A DNA stretch of 64,000 nt from Pseudomonas sp. MM213 (GTDB lineage Bacteria; Pseudomonadota; Gammaproteobacteria; Pseudomonadales; Pseudomonadaceae). The stretch is taken from the NCBI RefSeq assembly GCF_020423045.1, contig NZ_CP081943.1, forward strand, positions 6,138,001-6,202,000. The letters run 5' to 3'. Within the stretch, counting starts at the first letter, position 1. Each line of letters opens with the position of its first letter. The position numbers were made by a program, and so were the translations under genes. Positions 55,453 through 62,603 of the stretch are shown here, piece after piece. A model generated the notes under the pieces. It worked only from the letters and a program-made list of their open reading frames with translations. It was not told the origin of the DNA and searched no databases.

Positions 55453-55773
55453 ATGATGGCGCATGCTCAAGGTCAGCAACATCCGATCAGCCTGTACCTG
55501 AAAATCTGGGGGCTGTTATTCGTCCTCAGTACCCTGTCGTACCTGGTCGATTACTTTCACTTCCACGGCTACCTTCGCTGGGCCCTGATCATCACCTTCA
55601 TGTTGCTGAAGGCCGGTTTGATCGTCTCCATCTTCATGCACATGGCCTGGGAGCGATTGGCCATGGTCTACGCCATCCTGGTGCCACCGTTGTGTTTGCT
55701 GGTGCTTGTCGGACTGATGGCCACCGAGGCGGACTATGTGTTTCTCAGCCGGGTGATTTTCTTCGGTCAATAG
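55453..55773 (+). CDS. Cytochrome c oxidase subunit IV (COX4/CyoD-like)
   Basis: Small three-helix protein of 106 residues of the prokaryotic subunit IV family: YLKIWGLLFVLSTLSYLVDY, then AGLIVSIFMHMAWERLAMVY, and a last helix LVPPLCLLVLVGLMATEADY. The His-Met-Ala-Trp segment is characteristic. AGAGGAG lies five bases before two consecutive ATGs. Last gene of the oxidase operon. No assembly factors (CtaG, Cox15, CtaB) are present here. Confidence 0.88.
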   Translation: MMAHAQGQQHPISLYLKIWGLLFVLSTLSYLVDYFHFHGYLRWALIITFMLLKAGLIVSIFMHMAWERLAMVYAILVPPLCLLVLVGLMATEADYVFLSRVIFFGQ

Positions 55774-55825
55774 GAAACGCCCGGACGACCTTGAGCCTCC
55801 GGGGACTGATCGGCAACCAATGCCG

Positions 55826-56380
55826 TTATATCGTTCGTTTGAACTGATGCCACCTGTGCAGCCAGGCGACTGTCCAGTGAGGGGCTGCCGTGCCCGTACC
55901 GGCAATCTTCAGCAGTGGATGGTGTTCGATAACTCCGTCCAATACCGGTTCTTGATTCGGCTCGACGTCCACAAAGAAAATGTGTTTTCCCTCTTCTACC
56001 ACCTGTTTAAAACTGCGGAAGTGAGCGTTTGGCACCTGAATACCAAAAAAACCGCCTTCCCAGATGCAGAAGCCGAATATAACAACGGCGAGAAAGATAA
56101 AAGGCATCCAGCCTGCGACGGATTCGGTCCAGCCCAGCCAGTAGGCGCCGCCAAGGACCAACGCGGCGAGTGGCAAACCGATCACCGCACCGATTTCGCC
56201 AGAGTGAACGACATCCTGCTCCATCAGCGAGTTGATCTCGTGCAGGTGATGTTGTTCAACATCAGCCACACGTTCGCTGAGCACATGGATTTGTTCGGAG
56301 TTGATGCCGTTGGCTTCCAGTTCATTTTCAACGGCTTCAAGGTCGTCGAGATTGTCACTGATGTAATAGTGTCGATTCAT
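55826..56380 (-). CDS. Conserved two-helix membrane protein
   Basis: Protein of 184 residues. A soluble N-terminus (MNRHYYISDNLDDLEAVENE, residues 1-65, with a run of acidic and histidine residues) precedes two adjacent helices (about 68-108). A soluble C-terminal part then contains SFKQVVEEGKHIFFVDVEP. Homologues are often annotated loosely as magnesium transporters, but no transport motif is visible. GGAGG precedes ATG 56380. Convergent with the oxidase operon, with which it may share respiratory-stage expression. Confidence 0.7.
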   Translation of the reverse strand: MNRHYYISDNLDDLEAVENELEANGINSEQIHVLSERVADVEQHHLHEINSLMEQDVVHSGEIGAVIGLPLAALVLGGAYWLGWTESVAGWMPFIFLAVVIFGFCIWEGGFFGIQVPNAHFRSFKQVVEEGKHIFFVDVEPNQEPVLDGVIEHHPLLKIAGTGTAAPHWTVAWLHRWHQFKRTI

Positions 56381-56586
56381 GCCACACCTCCCATCCCGTG
56401 CTTGCCGTAGACCTCCTTTGTCTTGCAGCCGTTTGCCGGAATTTGCAGTCGGTTTCGGTACCCGTGGGCAACGCTTCTCACTTCGTTCAAGCCATGAAAA
56501 AGTATAGCACCGCATGGCGTGCGGGCAGGGTAGGGGCATCGGGTCGGCTGGCCTTGCGGCTGGCTCGCGGGATTCCAGATTCAGGG

Positions 56587-56622
56587 CACAAAAAAACCGG
56601 TCACTTGGACCGGTTTTTTGTG
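56587..56622. terminator. Strong terminator, probably that of tRNA-Gly
   Basis: Symmetric hairpin (aaaaaaccggtc and gaccggtttttt with a 5-base loop) giving T-runs on both strands. It lies 50 bases beyond the 3' tRNA fragment in the tRNA's direction and was presumably the original tRNA-Gly terminator before the intervening segment was inserted. It may also insulate the 56380 gene. Confidence 0.85.
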
Positions 56623-56671
56623 TTCCTGCATCCCCCGTCAAAACCATCCTGACGTGAGACATAAATTCGAT

Positions 56672-56720
56672 TGGAGCGGGTGAAGGGAATCGAACCCTCG
56701 TTATCAGCTTGGGAAGCTGG
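56672..56720 (-). repeat. 49-bp copy of tRNA-Gly(CCC) 3' part (attachment-site repeat)
   Basis: Exact copy of the last 49 nucleotides (positions 26-74) of the intact tRNA-Gly at 58526-58599, in the same orientation, covering the anticodon arm, T-arm and CCA end. Identity stops abruptly at both ends. It bounds a 1.85-kb segment that begins at the complete tRNA: the classic footprint of tyrosine-recombinase integration at a tRNA 3' end. Confidence 0.9.
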
Positions 56721-56730
56721 TGCAGGTGGG

Positions 56731-57096
56731 CTACTGGAATTGATTAAATTTCATGAGCTCCTTCCAAATGTAACCGTAGCTGTAGCGTAGCCATGTAACT
56801 TTTAACAGGTCGAAGCTACGTCGCAGCCAACTGTTTTCTCGCGCTTTGAGTTCTTTGGCTATTTCATCTAGTAACCATTCATCCTGAAAACCAGTCCAAA
56901 CAGGAGGGACGGGCGTTTCAAGGTTGCTGAAACACACAGGCGCGACCTCTGAGTACAAGATGTCTTCAACGACCTTTGGGTCATAGCCCCGGATTCGTTC
57001 TGCAATAGAGGCGTAGTCGACAGTGCTGTCTACAAAAGCCTCTGCCAGCGCGATCTGGATGCTGGCTCGTTCCGCGGGGGTCAGAATATGTCCCAA
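56731..57096 (-). CDS. Probable immunity protein (DUF7079-like)
   Basis: Helical protein of 121 residues, begins GHILTPAERASIQIALAEAF; the family-like pieces are YSEVAPVCFSNLETPVPPVW and LRYSYGYIWKELM. I match it from memory to the DUF7079 family, which pairs with type VI effectors. The start is a TTG at 57096 with GAGGAG eight bases upstream, both inside the end of the effector gene, so the pair overlaps by 16 bases and is translationally coupled. The stop is ten bases from the tRNA fragment. Its role would be to bind and block the effector's membrane domain in the producing cell. Confidence 0.75.
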   Translation of the reverse strand: MGHILTPAERASIQIALAEAFVDSTVDYASIAERIRGYDPKVVEDILYSEVAPVCFSNLETPVPPVWTGFQDEWLLDEIAKELKARENSWLRRSFDLLKVTWLRYSYGYIWKELMKFNQFQ

Positions 57097-58188
57097 TGGG
57101 CCAGCTCCTCTAGCTCTGCGTCGAACGTATCAGCCGCGACCCCGCCTGCAATGCCACCAGCAATGCTACCGATGAGAACAACGGCTATGGCGCAAGCCGG
57201 AGCTCCAGGACCACAAAGTGCGGATATGCCCAAACCCGCCAGAAATCCACCCGCCGCACCACCACCCAGGATCGTGGCTTGACGAGCCGTTTCCTTGGCC
57301 TTGTCGTCTGCGTTCAGTATTTGGTAAGTGGCCAGCACCGCTGTCATGATGATGCCAACCTTGCCCATAACAGACATGATTTTGGTGCCAGAGGTGAACT
57401 TGGCATTGGCACTTCCGGACCGCTCCAGCGCTTTGTACAGGACTTCTTTTTGTTGGGCCTTTGAAAGTTGTTCGTAATTTTTGTTGAACTGGGTTTGAGA
57501 TTTTTCGTTCAGGATTTCGCTGTGTGTTTTCCCGGTTTTCTTCTTTTTTTGCACGATGGCCAGGCCCTGCGCAGAGGTCAGCTTGCGGTGTTCGAGCATG
57601 ATTTTGTTGCGCATCTCATTGCTGAACTTTGTCGCGTCCTCAACGCTTATGTTGCCGGCCCGCACCTCGGCGAATATCTGCTGTGACATTCGTCGAATAT
57701 TGCCCTCGTAGCTTGCGCGGACGCGTTCGTCCTTTATGGCATGCCTTTCCGGTGGGGTTGGAAAATTTGACCGAGTTGTTTGCGTCAAAGACGCCGGGCA
57801 TGGAAGACCCATCGTCAAAGTGAGCCGTGCAAGCAAATCCTTTGTAGCTTTCTTCTGCGGAAATCTTAAAACCGATCCAGTTCCCGTGAATGACCATGGG
57901 CGTAGGCGGAGTAAAGGGGGCAGGGGTGTGGGAGCTTCCGATGATGACCGTACCCGAACCGCCGATCACGACGTCGCCATGGGTGCCGACAGTGCCGACC
58001 AATGCGGCGTTCTTGCCGTTGATAAACACTGTGCCGGACACTTCCGAGGCTAACGCACTACCGCAAGTGCACGTGTCCCCTTTGCGAGCGGCTGCAAGGC
58101 CGTCGAAGAACACATCGATAGCTTTGGAGCCGTGCCCAGGTATGGGACAACTGGTTGGGTCGGTGATTCGTGCAGCTGGCTTTGCCAT
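57081..58188 (-). pseudogene. PAAR-domain type VI effector, frameshifted
   Basis: Two overlapping frames make one effector gene. Frame one (58188 down to 57640) starts MAKPAARITDPTSCPIPGHG, a PAAR spike-tip domain with its His/Cys metal ligands (residues 1 to about 95, ending GGSGTVIIGSS), then a linker ..NNSVKFSNPTG. Frame two (to 57081) continues HAIKDERVRASYEGNIRRMS, a basic helical region (VQKKKKTGK) and a C-terminal membrane-type domain with a helix KVGIIMTAVLATYQIL and glycine-rich FLAGLGISA and IGSIAGGIAGGVAAD, ending ELEELAHWDIF. Removing one base near 57744-57750 would join them into about 369 residues. As it stands only the PAAR half plus 34 unrelated residues would be made. It could be a sequencing error. 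GGGAG precedes ATG 58188. Confidence 0.8.
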
Positions 58189-58454
58189 GCTTGACTCCCT
58201 GTCAACGAATTTAACGGGGCCGACTGTATCAGACTTGTGCTGAGAAATAGCCCGCGCGGATGTTCGCGGGGTCATGCCTGGGCATGGGATGGGAGATGAT
58301 GAGCCAGAGTTGTATGACTAAGCTTGATCAGCTGTGGGTGGCATGCGAATAGTGGTGTGTTGGCCAGTTGCAAGCGTGCAGGAGGGGGGGATAGGTCTAA
58401 GTCAACTAAGCGCTGGTATCTGTTTTTAGTTTGTTCGTGTTCTGAAAAACCAGA

Positions 58455-58490
58455 AACAGACACCTTAACAGACACCTTAACAGACACCTT
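58455..58490 (+). repeat. Three perfect 12-bp tandem repeats
   Basis: aacagacacctt occurs three times in a row in the 340-base gap between the tRNA and the PAAR gene start. The rest of 58189-58525 shows no gene; it should contain the effector promoter. Confidence 0.9.
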
Positions 58491-58525
58491 TTTGACGCGG
58501 GGTAGGCTGGAGGCCTTGAAAATAG

Positions 58526-58599
58526 TGGAGCGGGTGAAGGGAATCGAACCCTCGTTATCAGCTTGGGAAGCTGGAGTAATGCCATTATACGACACCCGC
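58526..58599 (-). tRNA. tRNA-Gly (CCC anticodon)
   Basis: 74-nt tRNA with encoded CCA. The acceptor stem pairs GCGGGTG with CACCCGC. The anticodon loop TTCCCAA gives anticodon CCC (reads GGG). The T-arm is GAGGG-TTCGATT-CCCTT. It is like E. coli glyU. It heads the segment bounded by the 49-bp partial copy at 56672-56720, so the gene was kept intact by the inserting element. Confidence 0.93.
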
Positions 58600-58705
58600 T
58601 CAGAGCGGCTGACTTTGTACCAGATGTGCGCGTGGAAATGAAGTTTTTCTTTGCGCGAGATGGCTTTGGCACAGGTGAAACAAGACATCAGACCGGGTGA
58701 CGGTC

Positions 58706-58764
58706 GTTCGCGGGCAAGCCTCGCTCCTACAGGACTGCATTAGGCGGCGAAGCTTGCTCGCGAT
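58706..58764. repeat. Degenerate REP pair
   Basis: The left unit is a good CGCGGGCAAGCCTCGCTCCTAC REP. The right unit (ggcggcgaagcttgctcgcg) is diverged. It lies between tRNA-Gly and phaG. Confidence 0.7.
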
Positions 58765-58773
58765 GACGCTGTT

Positions 58774-59658
58774 TCAAATGGACAATGCATGTTGGTCCTG
58801 GACGTAGTGGTAACGCGGTCGGCTTGCCTGTTGCTCAGGTTTCAGGAAACCCAGCAACGCATTGCGACTGTCTCGGCAGGCGGCTTTGTGTTCCATGTCG
58901 AGAAAGTGGCCCGTCGCATCCAGCGTCGTGAACGTGGCGTGTTGCACGTGGTTGGCGAACAAAGCCGCGCCATCGGCGGCGGTGTATTCGTCCCATTCGC
59001 CGTTCATGAACAGCACCGGCACGTTGATTTTCTCTGCCGCCTTGAAGAAGCACTGGCGGTCGCTGTGCAGCAGGTCGCTGATGTGGAAGTGCATCTGCCC
59101 GTATTCATGATCGGCCAGGCTGCTGACGTGACGATAGTTGAAGCGCTTGAACAGGGTCGGCAGGTGTTTGCCGATGGTGCTGTTCACCAGGTTGCCGACC
59201 CGGTCGCCGTCACGGCTGCCGAGGTAGTCGACGCCGCGCTCGAGGTAGTCGAGCATGTGCGCGTTGATCTCCGGGGAGAACGAGCTGATCACGGCTTTTT
59301 CGATCCGTCGCGGTTGTTGGGCGAGGGCGACCAGGGTCGCGGCGCCGCCCCAGGAAAACGACAGCACGTGTTCGGCGGCGAAGTGGTCGATCAGCTCCAG
59401 GAGGATCTGCCCTTCGACTTCCTTGGTCAGCAATTTCTCATGCAGGTTGTGGGCTTTTGACTTGCCCGCGTAGGGCTGGTCGTAGCAGACCACATTGAAC
59501 TGCGGGTGGAGGTTTTTCACGGTTTGTGCAAACGACGCAGTCGTGGCCATCGAGCCGTTGACCAAGATAATGGTCTTCTCTGCGGCGTCTGCGCGATAGA
59601 ACTCCGTGTAAACCCGATACTGACCTTGTATATCCAGCACAGCGATTTCTGGCCTCAT
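58774..59658 (-). CDS. phaG: 3-hydroxyacyl-ACP transacylase/thioesterase PhaG
   Basis: Alpha/beta hydrolase of 294 residues of the PhaG/RhlA family. PhaG links fatty-acid synthesis to medium-chain polyhydroxyalkanoates by releasing or transferring (R)-3-hydroxyacyl groups from ACP. The N-terminus MRPEIAVLDIQGQYRVYTEF is what I recall of Pseudomonas PhaG. The nucleophile elbow is SFSWGGAAT. The catalytic Asp lies in NGEWDEYTAADG and the His in ATGHFLDME. RhlA has a clearly different N-terminus and no rhlB is nearby. ATG 59658 has AGGAG upstream. Confidence 0.9.
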   Translation of the reverse strand: MRPEIAVLDIQGQYRVYTEFYRADAAEKTIILVNGSMATTASFAQTVKNLHPQFNVVCYDQPYAGKSKAHNLHEKLLTKEVEGQILLELIDHFAAEHVLSFSWGGAATLVALAQQPRRIEKAVISSFSPEINAHMLDYLERGVDYLGSRDGDRVGNLVNSTIGKHLPTLFKRFNYRHVSSLADHEYGQMHFHISDLLHSDRQCFFKAAEKINVPVLFMNGEWDEYTAADGAALFANHVQHATFTTLDATGHFLDMEHKAACRDSRNALLGFLKPEQQASRPRYHYVQDQHALSI

Positions 59659-59860
59659 GTCATAAGACTCCTGGCAAGCGGGTATGCGCGCAAATGAGAT
59701 TGCACGAGCTTTGTGACAGGTAGGCATATGCCTGGAATTTGAAGGCCCATGTCGATCCATTGCAGTCCGGTCGACGGGTGTTGTTATTGGCGGGCAGTCT
59801 GTCGGTCTGAGGCGGAACCTTGAGGTTCTCTAACCGACAAAAAGTTTCTTAGATGTATGT

Positions 59861-59889
59861 TGTGACTCGTCAGTCACATTTCGGCTGAC
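59861..59889. promoter_or_regulatory. Overlapping palindromes upstream of phaG
   Basis: tgtgact-cgtc-agtcaca (59861-59878) is a perfect 7+7 palindrome. A second inverted pair, cgtcag/ctgacg (59868-59889), overlaps it, about 200 bases before phaG and 80 bases after rsuA ends. Function unknown: a regulator site or a transcript-end hairpin. Otherwise 59659-59971 holds no gene. Confidence 0.4.
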
Positions 59890-59971
59890 GACCTGATTCA
59901 AGCAGGGGAGTCGGCATCGCGCAAGTGCCATTCGTAAATTGTTCGACAACTTCTGCTGAGCGGTAGGCTGC

Positions 59972-60664
59972 TTAGATCAATCCGATCTCTTCATCGCTCA
60001 AAGGGCGGTATTCGCCCGGTTTCAACGTGCTGTCGAGCACCAGCGGCCCCATGCGTTCGCGGTGCAGGCGCAGTACTTTGTTGTCGAAGTGGCCGAACAT
60101 CCGCTTCACCTGGTGATAACGACCTTCGACGATGCTCAGCCGTGCTGACTTCGGCCCGAGCAGCGCCAGTTCGGCCGGCAGCGTGGTGAGGTCTTCGAAG
60201 GCGAAGTACAGGCCCTCGGTGAATTTCAAAGCATATTCCGGGCCGATGTTCTGCTCGGTCTCGACGTAGTAGACCTTGGGCAATTTGGTCTGCGGCTGGG
60301 TCAGTCGTCTCGACCAGCTGCCGTCGTTGGTGATCAGCATCAGGCCGGTGGTGTTGAAATCCAGGCGGCCGGCGATGTGCAGGTCGTCCTTGTCCGGTTC
60401 GTCGAACAGATCGAGCACCGTCGGGTGCTCCGGATCGCGGGTGGCGCTGACGCAACCGGGTGGCTTGTGCAGCATGAAATAGCGGGCGGGTTTGCCTAGT
60501 TGAAGCACTTCTTGATCGACTTCGACGCGGCTGAACTCCAGCACCTCGGTGTGAGGGTCGCTGACGATTTTTCCGTTGACCCGCACGCGCTTTTCCACCA
60601 GCAACAGGCGAACCTGCTTACGGTTGAAGCGGGGCAGGTTGCTGAGGAAACGGTCAACACGCAT
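59972..60664 (-). CDS. rsuA: 16S rRNA pseudouridine(516) synthase RsuA
   Basis: RsuA-family pseudouridine synthase of 230 residues, acting on U516 of 16S rRNA. The N-terminal S4 domain (MRVDRFLSNLPRFNRKQVRL, about 1-60) is followed by the catalytic domain with the active aspartate in GRLDFNTTGLMLIT (about residue 103) and the conserved EGRYHQVKRMF. Length and order match RsuA. It begins a minus-strand gene, with the CWC and GGDEF genes upstream. Confidence 0.91.
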   Translation of the reverse strand: MRVDRFLSNLPRFNRKQVRLLLVEKRVRVNGKIVSDPHTEVLEFSRVEVDQEVLQLGKPARYFMLHKPPGCVSATRDPEHPTVLDLFDEPDKDDLHIAGRLDFNTTGLMLITNDGSWSRRLTQPQTKLPKVYYVETEQNIGPEYALKFTEGLYFAFEDLTTLPAELALLGPKSARLSIVEGRYHQVKRMFGHFDNKVLRLHRERMGPLVLDSTLKPGEYRPLSDEEIGLI

Positions 60665-60721
60665 GACAAAACATCGGCAGGAAAGGGGCCGCGCATCTTA
60701 CGTGATCGGCCACAAGGATGC

Positions 60722-60916
60722 TTACAACTGCGCCTCGACCTGCGCGCAGCGCGGGCACAGGCAGGATTTGTCGCGCAGTTCGGGCGGCAGTGCTTCGAGC
60801 ACTGCCGGGTCGATGCTGACGCCGTAGCACCAGCAGGCCCGATCGGCGGTTCGCGGGTCGGCCAGGGTGCAGTCGTTGGAGGCGCCGCAGGCCGGGCAGA
60901 ATTCAGGCTTGTTCAT
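60722..60916 (-). CDS. Cysteine-rich CWC-family protein
   Basis: Protein of 64 residues with seven cysteines: FCPACGASNDC at the start, ACWCYG in the middle and CLCPRC near the end. The spacing suggests one or two zinc sites. It belongs to the small cysteine-rich CWC family of unknown function. It is six bases downstream of the diguanylate cyclase gene, so in its operon, and 57 bases before rsuA. Confidence 0.85.
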   Translation of the reverse strand: MNKPEFCPACGASNDCTLADPRTADRACWCYGVSIDPAVLEALPPELRDKSCLCPRCAQVEAQL

Positions 60917-60922
60917 GTAGGA

Positions 60923-62410
60923 CTATGCATAACTGGTGTGAGGCATTTCCGCGCAGGTACGGTTACGGCCGGATTGCTTGGCCCGATACATCGCATGATC
61001 GGCGCGGGAGAGCAGGGTGTGCAAGGTGTCATCCGGTTGCAGCGTGGTCAAGCCAATGCTGACCGTCAGATGCAAGGTGTGACCGTTGTAGGCATAAAGC
61101 TGTTCTTCGACATGCTGACGAATTTTCTCGGCAATCATCAGACCGGTCTCACCGTCCGTGTCCTTGAGCAGCACGATGAATTCTTCGCCGCCCCAACGGC
61201 AGACGATGTCGGAATGGCGCAGGCAACTCTCCAGATCCCTTGCGAAGCCGATCAGTACCTGATCGCCGGCGAGGTGACCGTAGGTGTCGTTCAAGGCCTT
61301 GAAATGGTCCAGATCCAGCAGCAACGCGGTCAGCGGTTTCGGCTCGCGTTGGGCTTCGTGCATGGCTTGTGCGGCCAGCAGATCGAAGCCGCGACGGTTC
61401 GGCAGTTCGGTCAGGCTGTCGAGGGTCGCCTGCGCCTGGATCTTGCCCTGATAACGCTTGATCACCCGATTGAGCAGGGCCAGCACAGTCAGGGTCACGA
61501 GCAAGCAGATCAGCAGGTTGAGGTACAGCGACTGGCGGATTTCGCTGAGGGCGCCGTCTTCGCGTTTGTCGACGAACAGGTACCAGTTCAGTTCTGGAAT
61601 GAAGCGCACGTTGAGGAAATGGCCCTGGCCCTGGACGGAATATTCGTAGCTGCCGCTGTGGGGCTTGGGCAGCTGGTTGACCAGGCCTTTCATGCTTTCC
61701 AGGTCGTTGAGTTTCTGGCCGATATGCGCGCCCTGCGGGCCACCCTCGGCACCGGTAAGCACCAATCGGCCGAAGCTGTCGACGAAATACACGCTGCGTT
61801 GATAGCGCTGTTGATACTTGTCGATCAGCTTGATCACCGCATCGACGGTCAGACCAACGCCTGCCGCGCCGATGAAACGGTTGTTGTAGTCGTAGACCTT
61901 GTAGTTGATGAAGAACGTCAGGTTGTCCTTGTTGGCCAGGTCCGGGTCGACGTTGATCTCGTAAGGGGCAGCCATGTCACGCACGCGGAAATACCAGGCA
62001 TCGCGCGGCTCAGTGACCTTGACCTGCTTGAGCACGCCTTTGGCGTGGTAGTAGGTGAGCGTGCCGTTGGAGACGAAAAATGCGGTGTAGGCGCCGTAGT
62101 GGGTCATGACTTCGTTGAGGTAGCGGGTCATCTGGTCGGGGTCGTGTTCGCCGTTGACCACCCAATCACGCATGAAGGTGTCGCGGGACATCATCGAGGA
62201 AATCAGGATCGGTCTGACGAGGTCTTTCTGGATTTCCGAGTAGACCGTGTCCGAAGTCAGCGGCAGCTCGGTGTTGACGATGTTGTCGCGGATCGAGGCG
62301 CGCGAGGCGTAGTAGCTGAGAAATGACGTGGCGAGAAAACCTGCGCCCAGCAGCGCGATCAGCGTGAGGACCAGCGAACGTTGCGAATACAGCGGCGAGT
62401 GAAGCAGCAT
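60923..62410 (-). CDS. Membrane diguanylate cyclase with sensor domain
   Basis: C-di-GMP synthase of 495 residues. Two transmembrane helices (about 13-33 and 297-317) flank a periplasmic dCache-type sensor (DTFMRDWVVNGEHDPDQM; YHAKGVLKQVKVTEPRDAWY; IGAAGVGLTVDAVI). The cytoplasmic GGDEF domain has the active loop RWGGEEF and an intact inhibitory I-site RHSD five residues before it. Small carboxylates or amino acids are common ligands for such sensors. A promoter lies in the gap to the REPIN at 62529. Confidence 0.88.
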   Translation of the reverse strand: MLLHSPLYSQRSLVLTLIALLGAGFLATSFLSYYASRASIRDNIVNTELPLTSDTVYSEIQKDLVRPILISSMMSRDTFMRDWVVNGEHDPDQMTRYLNEVMTHYGAYTAFFVSNGTLTYYHAKGVLKQVKVTEPRDAWYFRVRDMAAPYEINVDPDLANKDNLTFFINYKVYDYNNRFIGAAGVGLTVDAVIKLIDKYQQRYQRSVYFVDSFGRLVLTGAEGGPQGAHIGQKLNDLESMKGLVNQLPKPHSGSYEYSVQGQGHFLNVRFIPELNWYLFVDKREDGALSEIRQSLYLNLLICLLVTLTVLALLNRVIKRYQGKIQAQATLDSLTELPNRRGFDLLAAQAMHEAQREPKPLTALLLDLDHFKALNDTYGHLAGDQVLIGFARDLESCLRHSDIVCRWGGEEFIVLLKDTDGETGLMIAEKIRQHVEEQLYAYNGHTLHLTVSIGLTTLQPDDTLHTLLSRADHAMYRAKQSGRNRTCAEMPHTSYA

Positions 62411-62528
62411 GGCGATTCCGTTGGCAGTGACCCGTTGGGGAGCATTCTAGTGGGACTGCGGGGAAATAACTGCGGGATTTGTGGGGTGAATCGGCGAGGA
62501 TCAGGTCTTGTGGTGCCTGTGCTGACGT

Positions 62529-62595
62529 CTTCGCGGGCAAGCCTCGCTCCTACAGGGGATTGCGTAAACCTGTAGGAGCGAGGCTTGCCCGCGAA
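62529..62595. repeat. REPIN
   Basis: Inverted pair of the CGCGGGCAAGCCTCGCTCCTAC class, directly after the allophanate hydrolase stop. Confidence 0.9.
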
Positions 62596-62603
62596 TCGAA
62601 AGA

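Noticed and set aside
58324..58641. Plus-strand frame with DTLTDTLTDT and KGIEPSLSAWEAG, at first suggestive of an integrase end
   Set aside because: The second motif is the antisense translation of the tRNA-Gly gene and the first is the 12-bp tandem repeat. No recombinase catalytic residues are present.
60500..62326. 608-residue plus-strand frame opposite rsuA and the diguanylate cyclase
   Set aside because: Antisense shadow. Both minus-strand genes show full domain signatures, and this frame has none.
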